Positions 8,774-16,244 of a stretch of DNA of 56,163 nucleotides are shown here, piece after piece. The notes below the pieces were generated by a model, which saw nothing but the letters and a program-made list of their open reading frames with translations, did no database searches and had not been told where the DNA came from. The position numbers were made by a program, and so were the translations under genes. This stretch comes from Paracoccaceae bacterium (GTDB taxonomy: Bacteria > Pseudomonadota > Alphaproteobacteria > Rhodobacterales > Rhodobacteraceae). Where the stretch lies: positions 1 through 56,163 of the forward strand of contig JAGWVA010000022.1 in assembly GCA_028875855.1 (NCBI GenBank), read 5' to 3'. Position 1 is the stretch's first letter. Every line of letters begins with the position of its first letter.

Positions 8774-10736
8774 CCGCCGAGCCCCATAGGTTTGCACCCT
8801 CAGGGGCCATCTTGACCCATTCGGGGCGACGCCACCAATACGCCTTGCCGATGATCAAGGGCCGTTGCCCCCGAAAAAAAACAATCTGCGCGTCCATCGG
8901 AAGTGCACGAAGCTCGTCGATGGGCATCAGCCGTGCCTTCTGCAAATTGTTGGATGTGCCCTTGTTGATATTCTGCGTGCCCCATCCACCGCTTTTCTCG
9001 GACGTAGACCGGTTGCTGCCTGCGACCTCGACCGTGAAATCCCCGATCAAGCTCGAAACACGATCCAAAGTCTCACCGTTCTCGATGGCCGAATACACTC
9101 GGACCCCTACCCCATCGAGCCAACTTTTCATCCCGCCCGCACCATAGTCATCCTGAAGCTGTCCCTCAGACTGGTACACAAGAGCCAGTCGAAGCCCGTC
9201 TTTACGCGCATAGTCGCGCGCATCTTCGAACGCCATCATGGCTCCGAGAACGTGTGCTTCATCAACCATCATCAGGCGCTCTACGCCAGCGGCACGCCGC
9301 ATGCCATGTGCTAGCGCGCCGTACAGCAACCGCATAAGGTTCGGCTTTGAACGCATCTGATCGAGAGGAATGGTAATAAAAATATCGGTTCCCGGAGCGA
9401 GCGGGTCCGGTTCGTTGGCAGGATCGACGGTCACCATGTCACGCAACTCAGGATAAGCGGCCCAATCCATCGCCTGTCGCACCGTCGTCTTGAAACCCGA
9501 GAACCACTTCTCCTCGACTTTTCTATAGCCCCCAAGAGTGAGCCCAATGGTGCTATCCGGGCCATAATCCTCAGCCAGCTCCTTGATCAAAATCTCAAAC
9601 TCACCCTGGACCTGGGTAAATACGCGCATCACGCTGAGAAACGGATTCGGATCGTTCACCGTCACGAAGTGCTCCAAAAGAGCTGCAACCACATTGATCC
9701 CCTCGTTCTTGAAGTATTCGCCGACCTCGGATTGATGGATCTTCTTGCCGTTAAAGAGCATGTTCGCCACAGTGACGAACATTTCACTGGACTCCTTGAG
9801 CCACGGTTCGAGAAAGCGGAGCAAATTAATACCGTGCCCAGGCCGGATTTCTCGGACTGTATGGCCCATGGCCTCCCGAGCGCGTTTGGTTATAGCTAGC
9901 GCAGTGCCACCCGGATCGCCCATGACAACGTTGGTCTTCGCTTCAAAGCAGGTCGGGATCGAATAGGCTGCCGTCTTTCCTGCACCCGAGCCTGCGAAGA
10001 TAAGCGCATGGCCCGATCCAAACTTCGCAGACATCTTGATAAGTTCCGACTTGCCGCCCTTCCACCAAGTGCTCGGATCATCGTGGTTGTAGACGAAAGG
10101 ATTTTCCCGCGGCTCGTAATCCTCTCCGACGAGGAAGCACTGCGGGTTGGACCCGGCAACGATTGCCCTGATGCTCTCCCACTTTATGAAATGTGCGTCC
10201 CCTAATACGCCTTCTTTTGACCTATACCGCTCCGCGCGCGAAGCGCCGGAGAAGGGCACGAGTTCCTTCCGCCAATCGCGCAATAAGCGCGCGGTCCAAC
10301 CCATGCCGCCCACGGCCAGCCCAAAGCCGGCGCCACTCAGCGCGACAAGGGATTTTCCCAGGGGCGAGAGGTAGCTCCAATGTCCGAGGATAACGGTCCA
10401 TCCGGCCTCCGTGCTCCACGGCGTGCCCGGCGGCAGCAGTGGCCAGCCACTTGAGCTGCCGGGACCGATCAGGAAGACACAGCCGAGAGCCGACATCCCG
10501 AGTGCTGGGGCCAGCCGCCAAACGCGCGAGCCAAGCGCGGGTTGCAACAGCACGGACCCCGATCCAATGAGCGCTGCACCGAGGCCAAGACCTGCCCAAT
10601 GGCCGATGCCAGCATAGCCCGGAAAGCGGGCGTCAAGAACCGCGCCGACACTCCAACCAGCCGTCCCCGCAGCCCCAAGTGCCAGTCCTGCCCCCCCTGC
10701 CAGAAGCAGTCGCGCACGATCCGCTACTTCAGACAT
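8757..10736 (-). CDS. traG: type IV coupling protein VirD4/TraG
   Basis: This is a 659-residue inner-membrane ATPase that brings the relaxase-DNA complex to the secretion channel. It has several N-terminal hydrophobic segments, then Walker A (FAGSGAGKTAAYS), Walker B (RLMMVDEAHVLGA), and a C-terminal region with the family's VSSLIGDFTVE segment. An ATG at 10736 (MSEVADRARLLL) fits the membrane anchor and overlaps the upstream gene by 8 bases; the frame extends further upstream to 10793 with no family resemblance. It lies downstream of the whole VirB set in one operon. No relaxase gene is found in the window, so its cargo is presumably encoded elsewhere. Confidence 0.9.
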   Translation of the reverse strand: MSEVADRARLLLAGGAGLALGAAGTAGWSVGAVLDARFPGYAGIGHWAGLGLGAALIGSGSVLLQPALGSRVWRLAPALGMSALGCVFLIGPGSSSGWPLLPPGTPWSTEAGWTVILGHWSYLSPLGKSLVALSGAGFGLAVGGMGWTARLLRDWRKELVPFSGASRAERYRSKEGVLGDAHFIKWESIRAIVAGSNPQCFLVGEDYEPRENPFVYNHDDPSTWWKGGKSELIKMSAKFGSGHALIFAGSGAGKTAAYSIPTCFEAKTNVVMGDPGGTALAITKRAREAMGHTVREIRPGHGINLLRFLEPWLKESSEMFVTVANMLFNGKKIHQSEVGEYFKNEGINVVAALLEHFVTVNDPNPFLSVMRVFTQVQGEFEILIKELAEDYGPDSTIGLTLGGYRKVEEKWFSGFKTTVRQAMDWAAYPELRDMVTVDPANEPDPLAPGTDIFITIPLDQMRSKPNLMRLLYGALAHGMRRAAGVERLMMVDEAHVLGAMMAFEDARDYARKDGLRLALVYQSEGQLQDDYGAGGMKSWLDGVGVRVYSAIENGETLDRVSSLIGDFTVEVAGSNRSTSEKSGGWGTQNINKGTSNNLQKARLMPIDELRALPMDAQIVFFRGQRPLIIGKAYWWRRPEWVKMAPEGANLWGSADGVKT

Positions 10737-11205
10737 CGCCCACCTGCCCTTCCAAAACATCCTCCAAGAGCGCCCGGTTCGCCGCCCTGACATGCGCGTC
10801 CTTGTGCAAGTTCAAGTAATCCGAGAGCTTCCCGCGCATCCTCTCCAAGAGATCGGGATCGTGTTGAAACTCGGAGATGAGGAAGCTACCCAACAGGATC
10901 TTCCGCCGCGCGTCGCGGGCGCGCTCTTCTTTCGATTGTCGTGCCTTTGCCATGAGTATCCTGTCGTTGATTTTGCCCAGCTTGTTCAAAGTGACCCTCG
11001 GGGGAAGGGACAGATCACGAGGCTGCCTGACCATGGCCGCGCTCAGGGCGCGCACCAGCTCCGCATTCGTCACAACGGCCTCGAAGAACCCGACCTGCCC
11101 CGCGATCCTGATAAGCCGCGCCTCTGCGGCGCGACGGAGTTCTGCCGCTTCCGCTTCCATTTGCGTGAGAGGCATCGCCTGCCGTGCCGCTTGCCGCCGC
11201 CCCAT
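10729..11205 (-). CDS. TraD-like conjugal transfer / relaxosome accessory protein
   Basis: The 158-residue soluble, strongly charged protein is predicted to be almost all helical. The middle (KARQSKEERARDARRKILLG) resembles the basic R/K-rich segment of the small TraC/TraD proteins that lie beside traG on Ti-like plasmids. The start ATG overlaps the lysozyme-gene stop (TGATG) and its 3' end overlaps virD4. Such proteins are thought to help assemble the relaxosome or dock it to the coupling protein. Family assignment is tentative, resting on composition and position. Confidence 0.45.
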   Translation of the reverse strand: MGRRQAARQAMPLTQMEAEAAELRRAAEARLIRIAGQVGFFEAVVTNAELVRALSAAMVRQPRDLSLPPRVTLNKLGKINDRILMAKARQSKEERARDARRKILLGSFLISEFQHDPDLLERMRGKLSDYLNLHKDAHVRAANRALLEDVLEGQVGDV

Positions 11206-11987
11206 CAGTTCACCGCGAAGGGGTCGTTCTTGAAGATGAGCACCTTGCTTGGAGCAAGCCGCCCGCCCTCGATGACGGACGCCCCAAAGGCGACCGGGCG
11301 CCCCATCTTCACGTAGGACGCCACCAGCTCGTAGCGCTGAGCGGCATGAGAATCATAAGAGCCCGATGCCGTGCTTTTCCCCGAAGCCTTGATCGCTGCG
11401 GCCACGACCTTCGGATCATCCGCTTTCGCCAGCACCTTGCGGAAGATCTTCGCCGAGGTGAGCGCGTGATTACCGGCAACCCCATCATAGACTGAGAGAC
11501 CTTCGGCGGGACCCCCGAGGATCGGAAGGGACGCCCACACAGCCGCGAGCGCAGTGCCAACAGCGTCCGTAGGCTTCGCCTTCGGGTCCCAGCCTGCATC
11601 CGTCATCAGACGGACCGCGAGCCGGTCTTGAGTCTGCCGGTCAAACAGTTCCTTGCCACTCAGACCCAATTCTTGCTTCAGCTTCTTCAGGGTGGCCCCG
11701 ATGATCTCGTATCGTCCGGCAGCACTCGATAGAGAGACGCGGCCGGCGCGCGATTGCCATGCAAGCACCTCGTCGATCGTCATCGCGGTTAGTGCCTTGG
11801 GTGGCGCGATAGCCACTCCGCGATAGTAATCGTCGTAGCCTCCGGGGGCTTCGAGAGCCCCGATGAATTGCATTACTCCCCGAGTGCGGGCGTCAGGGCC
11901 AGGCTCAGCCCCAGAAGGAGCCGCATGTGCGGACACGGCGATGCCAAGCCCCATAATCACTCCAAGCCACGCAGGCGCGCAGCGCAT
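11205..11987 (-). CDS. secreted lysozyme-like peptidoglycan hydrolase (VirB1 analogue)
   Basis: The 260-residue protein has a signal peptide (MRCAPAWLGVIMGLGIAVSA-HA). The mature part has a muramidase-type core: FIGALEAPGGYDDYYRG with the likely catalytic Glu, LTAMTIDEVLAWQ, and SAAGRYEIIGATLKKLK, as in GH24/G24-type lysozymes. This differs from the SLT-type VirB1 but fills the same niche: local opening of the cell wall for T4SS assembly. The ATG at 11987 has GAGGGG upstream; an ATG at 12005 is also possible. The C-terminal third is an extra domain of unknown fold. Confidence 0.7.
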   Translation of the reverse strand: MRCAPAWLGVIMGLGIAVSAHAAPSGAEPGPDARTRGVMQFIGALEAPGGYDDYYRGVAIAPPKALTAMTIDEVLAWQSRAGRVSLSSAAGRYEIIGATLKKLKQELGLSGKELFDRQTQDRLAVRLMTDAGWDPKAKPTDAVGTALAAVWASLPILGGPAEGLSVYDGVAGNHALTSAKIFRKVLAKADDPKVVAAAIKASGKSTASGSYDSHAAQRYELVASYVKMGRPVAFGASVIEGGRLAPSKVLIFKNDPFAVN

Positions 11988-11998
11988 GCCAAATCCCC

Positions 11999-12181
11999 TC
12001 AGCATCGGCGCATGCTGCCGTCGCTGTAGAGTTCATAGGACGGCGCGATCCAGCTACCCGGATGATACCGGTCGATCCGGATCACGCGGCCGAAGATGTC
12101 GAGGTGGATGAAGACGCGCTCGCTCGCCGCGCGTAACTCTTCAATGCGCGCCATATGCGCTGCCGAGAGGTGAATTCTCAC
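11999..12181 (-). CDS. 60-residue protein in the T4SS operon
   Basis: The gene starts at GTG 12181 in a GTGA overlap with the stop of virB10 and ends just before the lysozyme gene. The peptide begins VRIHLSAAHMARIEELRA and ends with two cysteine-free beta-like stretches and a final Cys (SMRRC). It has no signal peptide or membrane segment. Translational coupling and conserved-looking composition support it being real. I know no family. Confidence 0.5.
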   Translation of the reverse strand: MRIHLSAAHMARIEELRAASERVFIHLDIFGRVIRIDRYHPGSWIAPSYELYSDGSMRRC

Positions 12182-13404
12182 TGCACCCTCCACGGCTTGA
12201 GCACGATGTCTTTCGCCACGAGTACGTTGAAGCGATAGCCGGAGCGAATGATGAGGGTCGGCCCCACATTGGCATTCTGGTTGTTGAACACCCCTGCCGC
12301 CGAGGTTGCGGCATTGCCAGCCGCAATGCCTGCCGCGCCGGTCACAAGGTTGCCTAGGGCCGAAGTTGTAGAAGCAGAGTTGGAAATGGCGTTCTGTAGT
12401 TTCGCCTCGAAGGCTTGCTGCCCTGCCCCAATAATGGAGAACAGGAAGTTTGCGCCGAGGATGCGCAGGAAATTCCCGTGGCGGATGTCGTGGAAGCCAC
12501 TTTGCCCGGCTGCATCCGTGCCCACCTGATTTTCAAGGAGCAGGGTCGATCCATCAGGAAAAATGAGGTGTGACCACAGCACGACCGCCCGGTCCTGCCC
12601 GTATTTCACGTTCGCGCTGTAGGTTCCAAACAGGCGGCTTCCCGCAGGGATCAACAGCGTTCCGCCGGTCTCGGTATCATAGACGTTCTCGCTCACCTGC
12701 GCCGTCACATTGCCCGGCAGGTTGCTGTTGATCGCCGTTAGCAGGACGGCCGGGATGACAGACCCTTTCTTGATCTCGTTTGGTGACCGCGCGGCCACGG
12801 CGCCATACTGCAAGTATCCGACATCCGGTCCCACCGACCGGACGGCTGCGGCCACAGCGGTTCCGGTGGGCCCTGATGTATGCCGCGTCCCTTCAATAGA
12901 GGGGGATGCCCCTTGTACGCCCACCGAAGCGGCGCCGCTGGTGGCCAGTTGTGACGAGGACCCCGACACACCCTTGGGGCCGACATCAACCCGCGGGCTG
13001 TAGTTACCCTTCGCCAAGGGCGAGTCGTAAGCCAGCTCACGTTCCTGATCGGCCTTTGCCGCCGCCTGCAATTGCTCGTCGAGCCGCTGCTTTTCCATGG
13101 CTTGCGCATGTTGGAGATAGATGTCGGTCGGCTTGTTCTGATCGGTGCTCTTGTTTCCCGCCGCTGGCGGCCCTGCCGGTTGCTCAGGTGGCGTCCGCGT
13201 GTCCGCGACGACCCCATACGAAGCCGTACTCTCGAAAAGCGAACCTGTCGGAGCGGTCTGCCCCGCGTCTCCCTGACCGGACGGCGCAGACGCGGAAGCG
13301 GCCTGCGGAGGCTTGGAGCCGCCATGAAGGAATGCCAGCGCCAGCGCAAAGACGATCAGGGCCAGAAGCAGGACCGACAAAGCCGCGATCTGTACACGCT
13401 TCAT
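12178..13404 (-). CDS. trbI: VirB10/TrbI T4SS scaffold protein
   Basis: The 408-residue protein has one N-terminal membrane helix (VLLLALIVFALALAFLHGG), a long Pro/Gln/Ser-rich periplasmic linker (about residues 35-190), and a C-terminal beta-rich domain with the family pattern (IPAVLLTAINSNLPG, then LLIPAGSRLFGTY). It spans both membranes, senses ATP use by the inner-membrane ATPases and gates the outer-membrane ring. Start ATG 13404 overlaps the virB8 stop (ATGA). Length is usual for TrbI. The C-terminal antenna region between the IIGAGQQAFEAKL and LIIRSGYRFNVLV segments looks complete. Confidence 0.9.
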   Translation of the reverse strand: MKRVQIAALSVLLLALIVFALALAFLHGGSKPPQAASASAPSGQGDAGQTAPTGSLFESTASYGVVADTRTPPEQPAGPPAAGNKSTDQNKPTDIYLQHAQAMEKQRLDEQLQAAAKADQERELAYDSPLAKGNYSPRVDVGPKGVSGSSSQLATSGAASVGVQGASPSIEGTRHTSGPTGTAVAAAVRSVGPDVGYLQYGAVAARSPNEIKKGSVIPAVLLTAINSNLPGNVTAQVSENVYDTETGGTLLIPAGSRLFGTYSANVKYGQDRAVVLWSHLIFPDGSTLLLENQVGTDAAGQSGFHDIRHGNFLRILGANFLFSIIGAGQQAFEAKLQNAISNSASTTSALGNLVTGAAGIAAGNAATSAAGVFNNQNANVGPTLIIRSGYRFNVLVAKDIVLKPWRVQ

Positions 13405-14060
13405 ACGTGCACCTCTTGAATATCAATGTCGTCCACGAAGAGGCCCAGCGGATTGCTTTCAAGTTCGGAGGCGCTGTGCACCGGAGCCATGTGGACGATC
13501 ATCGTCGCCACATAGTCATGCTTGCCGATCAACTTGCCGTCCTGCCGCCCGTATGCTGTCTCGGTCCATTCAACCCGCCAGCTCGATCCTCCGATGTGGT
13601 TCACGCTCCCAACATCAACCGAGACCGTTTCCGTCTTTGCCTCTTCGACCGGCATATGACCGGCCGAGCGGAAGTAGTCGGAGATCTTCTGAAAAGCAGC
13701 GGAGTTTCTGTGCAGATGTGCCGCGGCTTCGCCCGCTTGGCGGCGCAAGACAGCGAGGTCTGGCGTGATGGTGCGCAGGTTGCGCACGAAGTTCGCCAAC
13801 TCCCGGCGAATGACGGCCGGGGGCCAGTTATCGACCGTCTCAGGGGAGGGAGCGACGACTGTCCGCCCGATCTTATCGACCGCGACGACATAGGGCACGA
13901 ACCGGCTGTTGATGCTGGCCCAAGCCCCATAGCACAGCCCAAGCCCGCCGATTGCAAGCGAGGCCGCCGACAGCGCGACGAGAAGGCGCACCGTTTTGCG
14001 CTGGCCGAGGAAGCGGTCTTCCCACTCCTGCCGAGCACGCATGTAATCATCGCCGCTCAC
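13401..14060 (-). CDS. trbF: VirB8/TrbF T4SS inner-membrane protein
   Basis: The 219-residue protein has a short cytoplasmic N-terminus, one membrane helix (VRLLVALSAASLAIGGLGLC) and a periplasmic NTF2-like domain. It includes the family segment SSWRVEWTETAY and the aromatic motif near the start (QEWEDRFLG). VirB8 proteins are assembly factors that dimerise in the periplasm. The frame opens at GTG 14060, three bases after virB6; ATG 14042 (MRARQEWEDRF) is an alternative start. Order virB6-virB8-virB10 follows the Trb arrangement except that virB9 has moved upstream. Confidence 0.85.
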   Translation of the reverse strand: MSGDDYMRARQEWEDRFLGQRKTVRLLVALSAASLAIGGLGLCYGAWASINSRFVPYVVAVDKIGRTVVAPSPETVDNWPPAVIRRELANFVRNLRTITPDLAVLRRQAGEAAAHLHRNSAAFQKISDYFRSAGHMPVEEAKTETVSVDVGSVNHIGGSSWRVEWTETAYGRQDGKLIGKHDYVATMIVHMAPVHSASELESNPLGLFVDDIDIQEVHV

Positions 14061-14062
14061 GT

Positions 14063-15187
14063 CTAGCCTCCATTCATCCCTGAGAGTTTTTCGTTCACGG
14101 CAGCCGCCGCCGCGCCGCGCTGTGCCCGCGACAGCGCACCGCCCCCACCGCCGCCCAAGCCACCCCCTTCAGCCGCCTTTTCACTGGTCTTGGTCAGTCT
14201 CGAGGCGGCCACGCCGCCGGCGAAGCTCGCCAAACCACTCATGGACGACTGGCCCCCCGGCCCTGACATCACCATGTGCTCAAGCGCAGCCGGGACAATT
14301 GCGATGATCATCGCCCCGACAACGAGCACCGCGAGCGTCAGAAGGGAGGCATTGATAGCTGCGCCCGTGCCGCATGTCGCGCAGGTCATTGTGTTCCCGA
14401 GCTTCTGAAGCACGTTCACCGTCACGGTGCCGACGAGCAACACACCGAAGAGCTTCAGAGATTTGCCGATCGCCGCGAACAGAAAGTTCCGGGCCAGTAC
14501 GCGGGTCTCGCCCCAGGGAGCGAACCCCAGAGAAATGATCCCGGCCGCAAACAGGATATGAACCTCAACGTACGCGAGGACCATGAAGCCCGCCACGACG
14601 GCACCGACAATGACATCCATCGCCAGAATGATCACAGCCGCGACCGCGTTGACCCAGGACGAGGATTTCACGAGTTGCAGTCCGGACGAAAACGCAATTT
14701 GCAATACCGAGCCGGGGTCGATCGGTCCGGTGTTTGCCCCTGAGGAGACTTCGTAGAGCCGTGACGCGAAGTCCGTCACGAAGCCGTTCATGCCCCCGTA
14801 TTGCGGCAAAACGTTTGTGAGCCAGACGAAGGCTCCCACGATCAAGATCCGAGTCATCAGCGCATAGAGAAGTTCCCCGAGATCAGCCCCGGACACGACG
14901 ATCTTGCCAAAGGTCCAGACGATCTCGACAAGAGCCAATGTCGCCATGAGGTTGCGCGCGTAGCTCGCCAGGTTCTTCCCGACATCCGCGACCGCAGTCC
15001 GATAGAGGTCCGGGATCTGGCTGAATGTCCCCGTTGCGCTGAAGCCCGATGCGGCCTCGGCCGGCGTCGCGCTCATCGCATAGCCGACGAGAAGACCAAG
15101 GCTCACTGCAAGCGGCAGCCAGCGCGAGGCTTTACCAAGCAGTCCCTCACGCAATGAGCCAACATCGGTGGATCGGAGCACACCCAT
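14063..15187 (-). CDS. trbL: VirB6/TrbL polytopic T4SS channel protein
   Basis: The 374-residue protein has an N-terminal hydrophobic segment ending at PAEAASG, then at least five further membrane segments between about residues 75 and 315, and a Gly/Ala-rich cytoplasmic tail (EGGGLGGGGGGAL). This is the layout of TrbL/VirB6, which forms part of the inner-membrane pore. The ATG at 15187 overlaps the stop of the preceding small gene (TGATG). A Cys pair (TCATCGTG) sits in the last periplasmic loop. Confidence 0.85.
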   Translation of the reverse strand: MGVLRSTDVGSLREGLLGKASRWLPLAVSLGLLVGYAMSATPAEAASGFSATGTFSQIPDLYRTAVADVGKNLASYARNLMATLALVEIVWTFGKIVVSGADLGELLYALMTRILIVGAFVWLTNVLPQYGGMNGFVTDFASRLYEVSSGANTGPIDPGSVLQIAFSSGLQLVKSSSWVNAVAAVIILAMDVIVGAVVAGFMVLAYVEVHILFAAGIISLGFAPWGETRVLARNFLFAAIGKSLKLFGVLLVGTVTVNVLQKLGNTMTCATCGTGAAINASLLTLAVLVVGAMIIAIVPAALEHMVMSGPGGQSSMSGLASFAGGVAASRLTKTSEKAAEGGGLGGGGGGALSRAQRGAAAAAVNEKLSGMNGG

Positions 15188-15423
15188 CAGTTGCCGCTCC
15201 GGTCGTTCTTGAGCGCTTGCTTGAGGTCCCAATGCCCGAAATCAATGGGCTTCGCGTCCTTGAAGAGGTCACTGCCGCTGGGCGGTGGAGCCGTCAGACC
15301 CATCAGCGAGCAATTCTGTCCGCCGCCGAACGCACTTGCCGATGCCGTCGCGATAGCGCCCCCGAACATGATGCCAAGAGCCAACAGGAGCACGCCTTTC
15401 TTCCTGATCGTCCGAGATTGCAT
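15187..15423 (-). CDS. 78-residue exported protein sharing its C-terminal tail with VirB5
   Basis: The gene lies between virB5 and virB6, where trbK/eex or virB7 normally sits. It has a basic N-terminus and a signal peptide (GVLLLALGIMFGGAIATASA), then a short mature part with a single Cys (GGGQNCSLMG) not placed as a normal lipobox. Its tail PIDFGHWDLKQALK nearly repeats the last residues of VirB5. It could be an entry-exclusion or VirB7-like protein; neither is proven. ATG 15423 is chosen because it starts the signal peptide. Confidence 0.6.
   Translation of the reverse strand: MQSRTIRKKGVLLLALGIMFGGAIATASASAFGGGQNCSLMGLTAPPPSGSDLFKDAKPIDFGHWDLKQALKNDRSGN
15212..15244 (-). repeat. 33-bp direct repeat, copy 1 (end of the 78-residue gene)
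   Basis: This stretch matches 15451-15483 with two mismatches and encodes DFGHWDLKQAL in the same frame. The two copies end neighbouring genes, which points to a tandem duplication of a gene 3' end. Confidence 0.75.
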
Positions 15424-15440
15424 GGATCGTTTCTCCCTGT

Positions 15441-16244
15441 TCAGTGCTTCAGCGCTTGCTTGAGGTCCCAATGGCCGAAGTCAGGCGGAGCGGTGTTTTG
15501 GATCTGTTCGTCCTGCACTTGTGCCGCGTCCTGCTTCGCGAGCCAGCGTGCCTGAAACACGGAGGTCTGCTCATTCTGGGCGGCCGTAAGCGCGCGCAAC
15601 GCCGCAAGCTGGCGGGCCGTCGATGCGGCCAGCTCATTGCCAACCTGGATCGCCTGCACTTGCCCCTCGACGCTCTGCCCCTGAGCCTGAATCGTCTTGA
15701 TCAAGGCGCTTTCGGTGCCCACGTCCTGCATGGTGGCCTTGTTGGCCGACAGAACGCCGGTCAGCGCATTCTGACTGTCCTTGGCCCATTGATCGTAACG
15801 CTGCGCGTAGTTCGCGGATGACAACGGGCTCGCCTGATAAAGCGGGTCACTTACGAGATTGCTCTTGAGCAGCGTGTCGAGCTGCGCCCCCTTCGCTGCG
15901 AGCGTGTTGGCGGTCTGGATCACGTTCCGGAGGCTGTCGAGGCTGTGAGTTACGTCGCCCCACACCGTCTTGGGCAGGTTGAGGGTGTTCAGAACCATAT
16001 TCTGATAGGCTTTCAACTGGCCGGCCACGAGATTGATCTGCTGTGTGAGTTGTTGCGCTTGCAGGGCGACTTGCCGTGCCGTGCTGCCCGCGACACTTAC
16101 CAACTCGGTGTTGTTCGCCATCTGGGTAAACTCGGTGGCGAAGCCGGCCGGATTTGGGGTGGCACCCGCGGGCATTGCGGCACCCACGCTCGTTGCCAGA
16201 AGAAGCGTCACGCCCCGTAGGACGGTTTTGCCCGTGTCAGTCAT
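15441..16244 (-). CDS. trbJ: VirB5/TrbJ minor pilus-associated protein
   Basis: The 267-residue secreted protein has a signal peptide (TVLRGVTLLLATSVGAAMPA-GATP) and a long helical coiled body (STARQVALQAQQLTQQINLV). This is typical of TrbJ/VirB5, which caps the T4SS pilus and contacts recipients. ATG 16244 overlaps virB4 by 8 bases. The C-terminus APPDFGHWDLKQALKH is shared with the next gene, which is unusual for the family. VirB4-VirB5 order matches trbE-trbJ. Confidence 0.85.
   Translation of the reverse strand: MTDTGKTVLRGVTLLLATSVGAAMPAGATPNPAGFATEFTQMANNTELVSVAGSTARQVALQAQQLTQQINLVAGQLKAYQNMVLNTLNLPKTVWGDVTHSLDSLRNVIQTANTLAAKGAQLDTLLKSNLVSDPLYQASPLSSANYAQRYDQWAKDSQNALTGVLSANKATMQDVGTESALIKTIQAQGQSVEGQVQAIQVGNELAASTARQLAALRALTAAQNEQTSVFQARWLAKQDAAQVQDEQIQNTAPPDFGHWDLKQALKH
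15451..15483 (-). repeat. 33-bp direct repeat, copy 2 (end of virB5)
   Basis: This is the partner of 15212-15244. It encodes DFGHWDLKQAL at the C-terminus of VirB5, followed by K-H and the stop. Confidence 0.75.
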
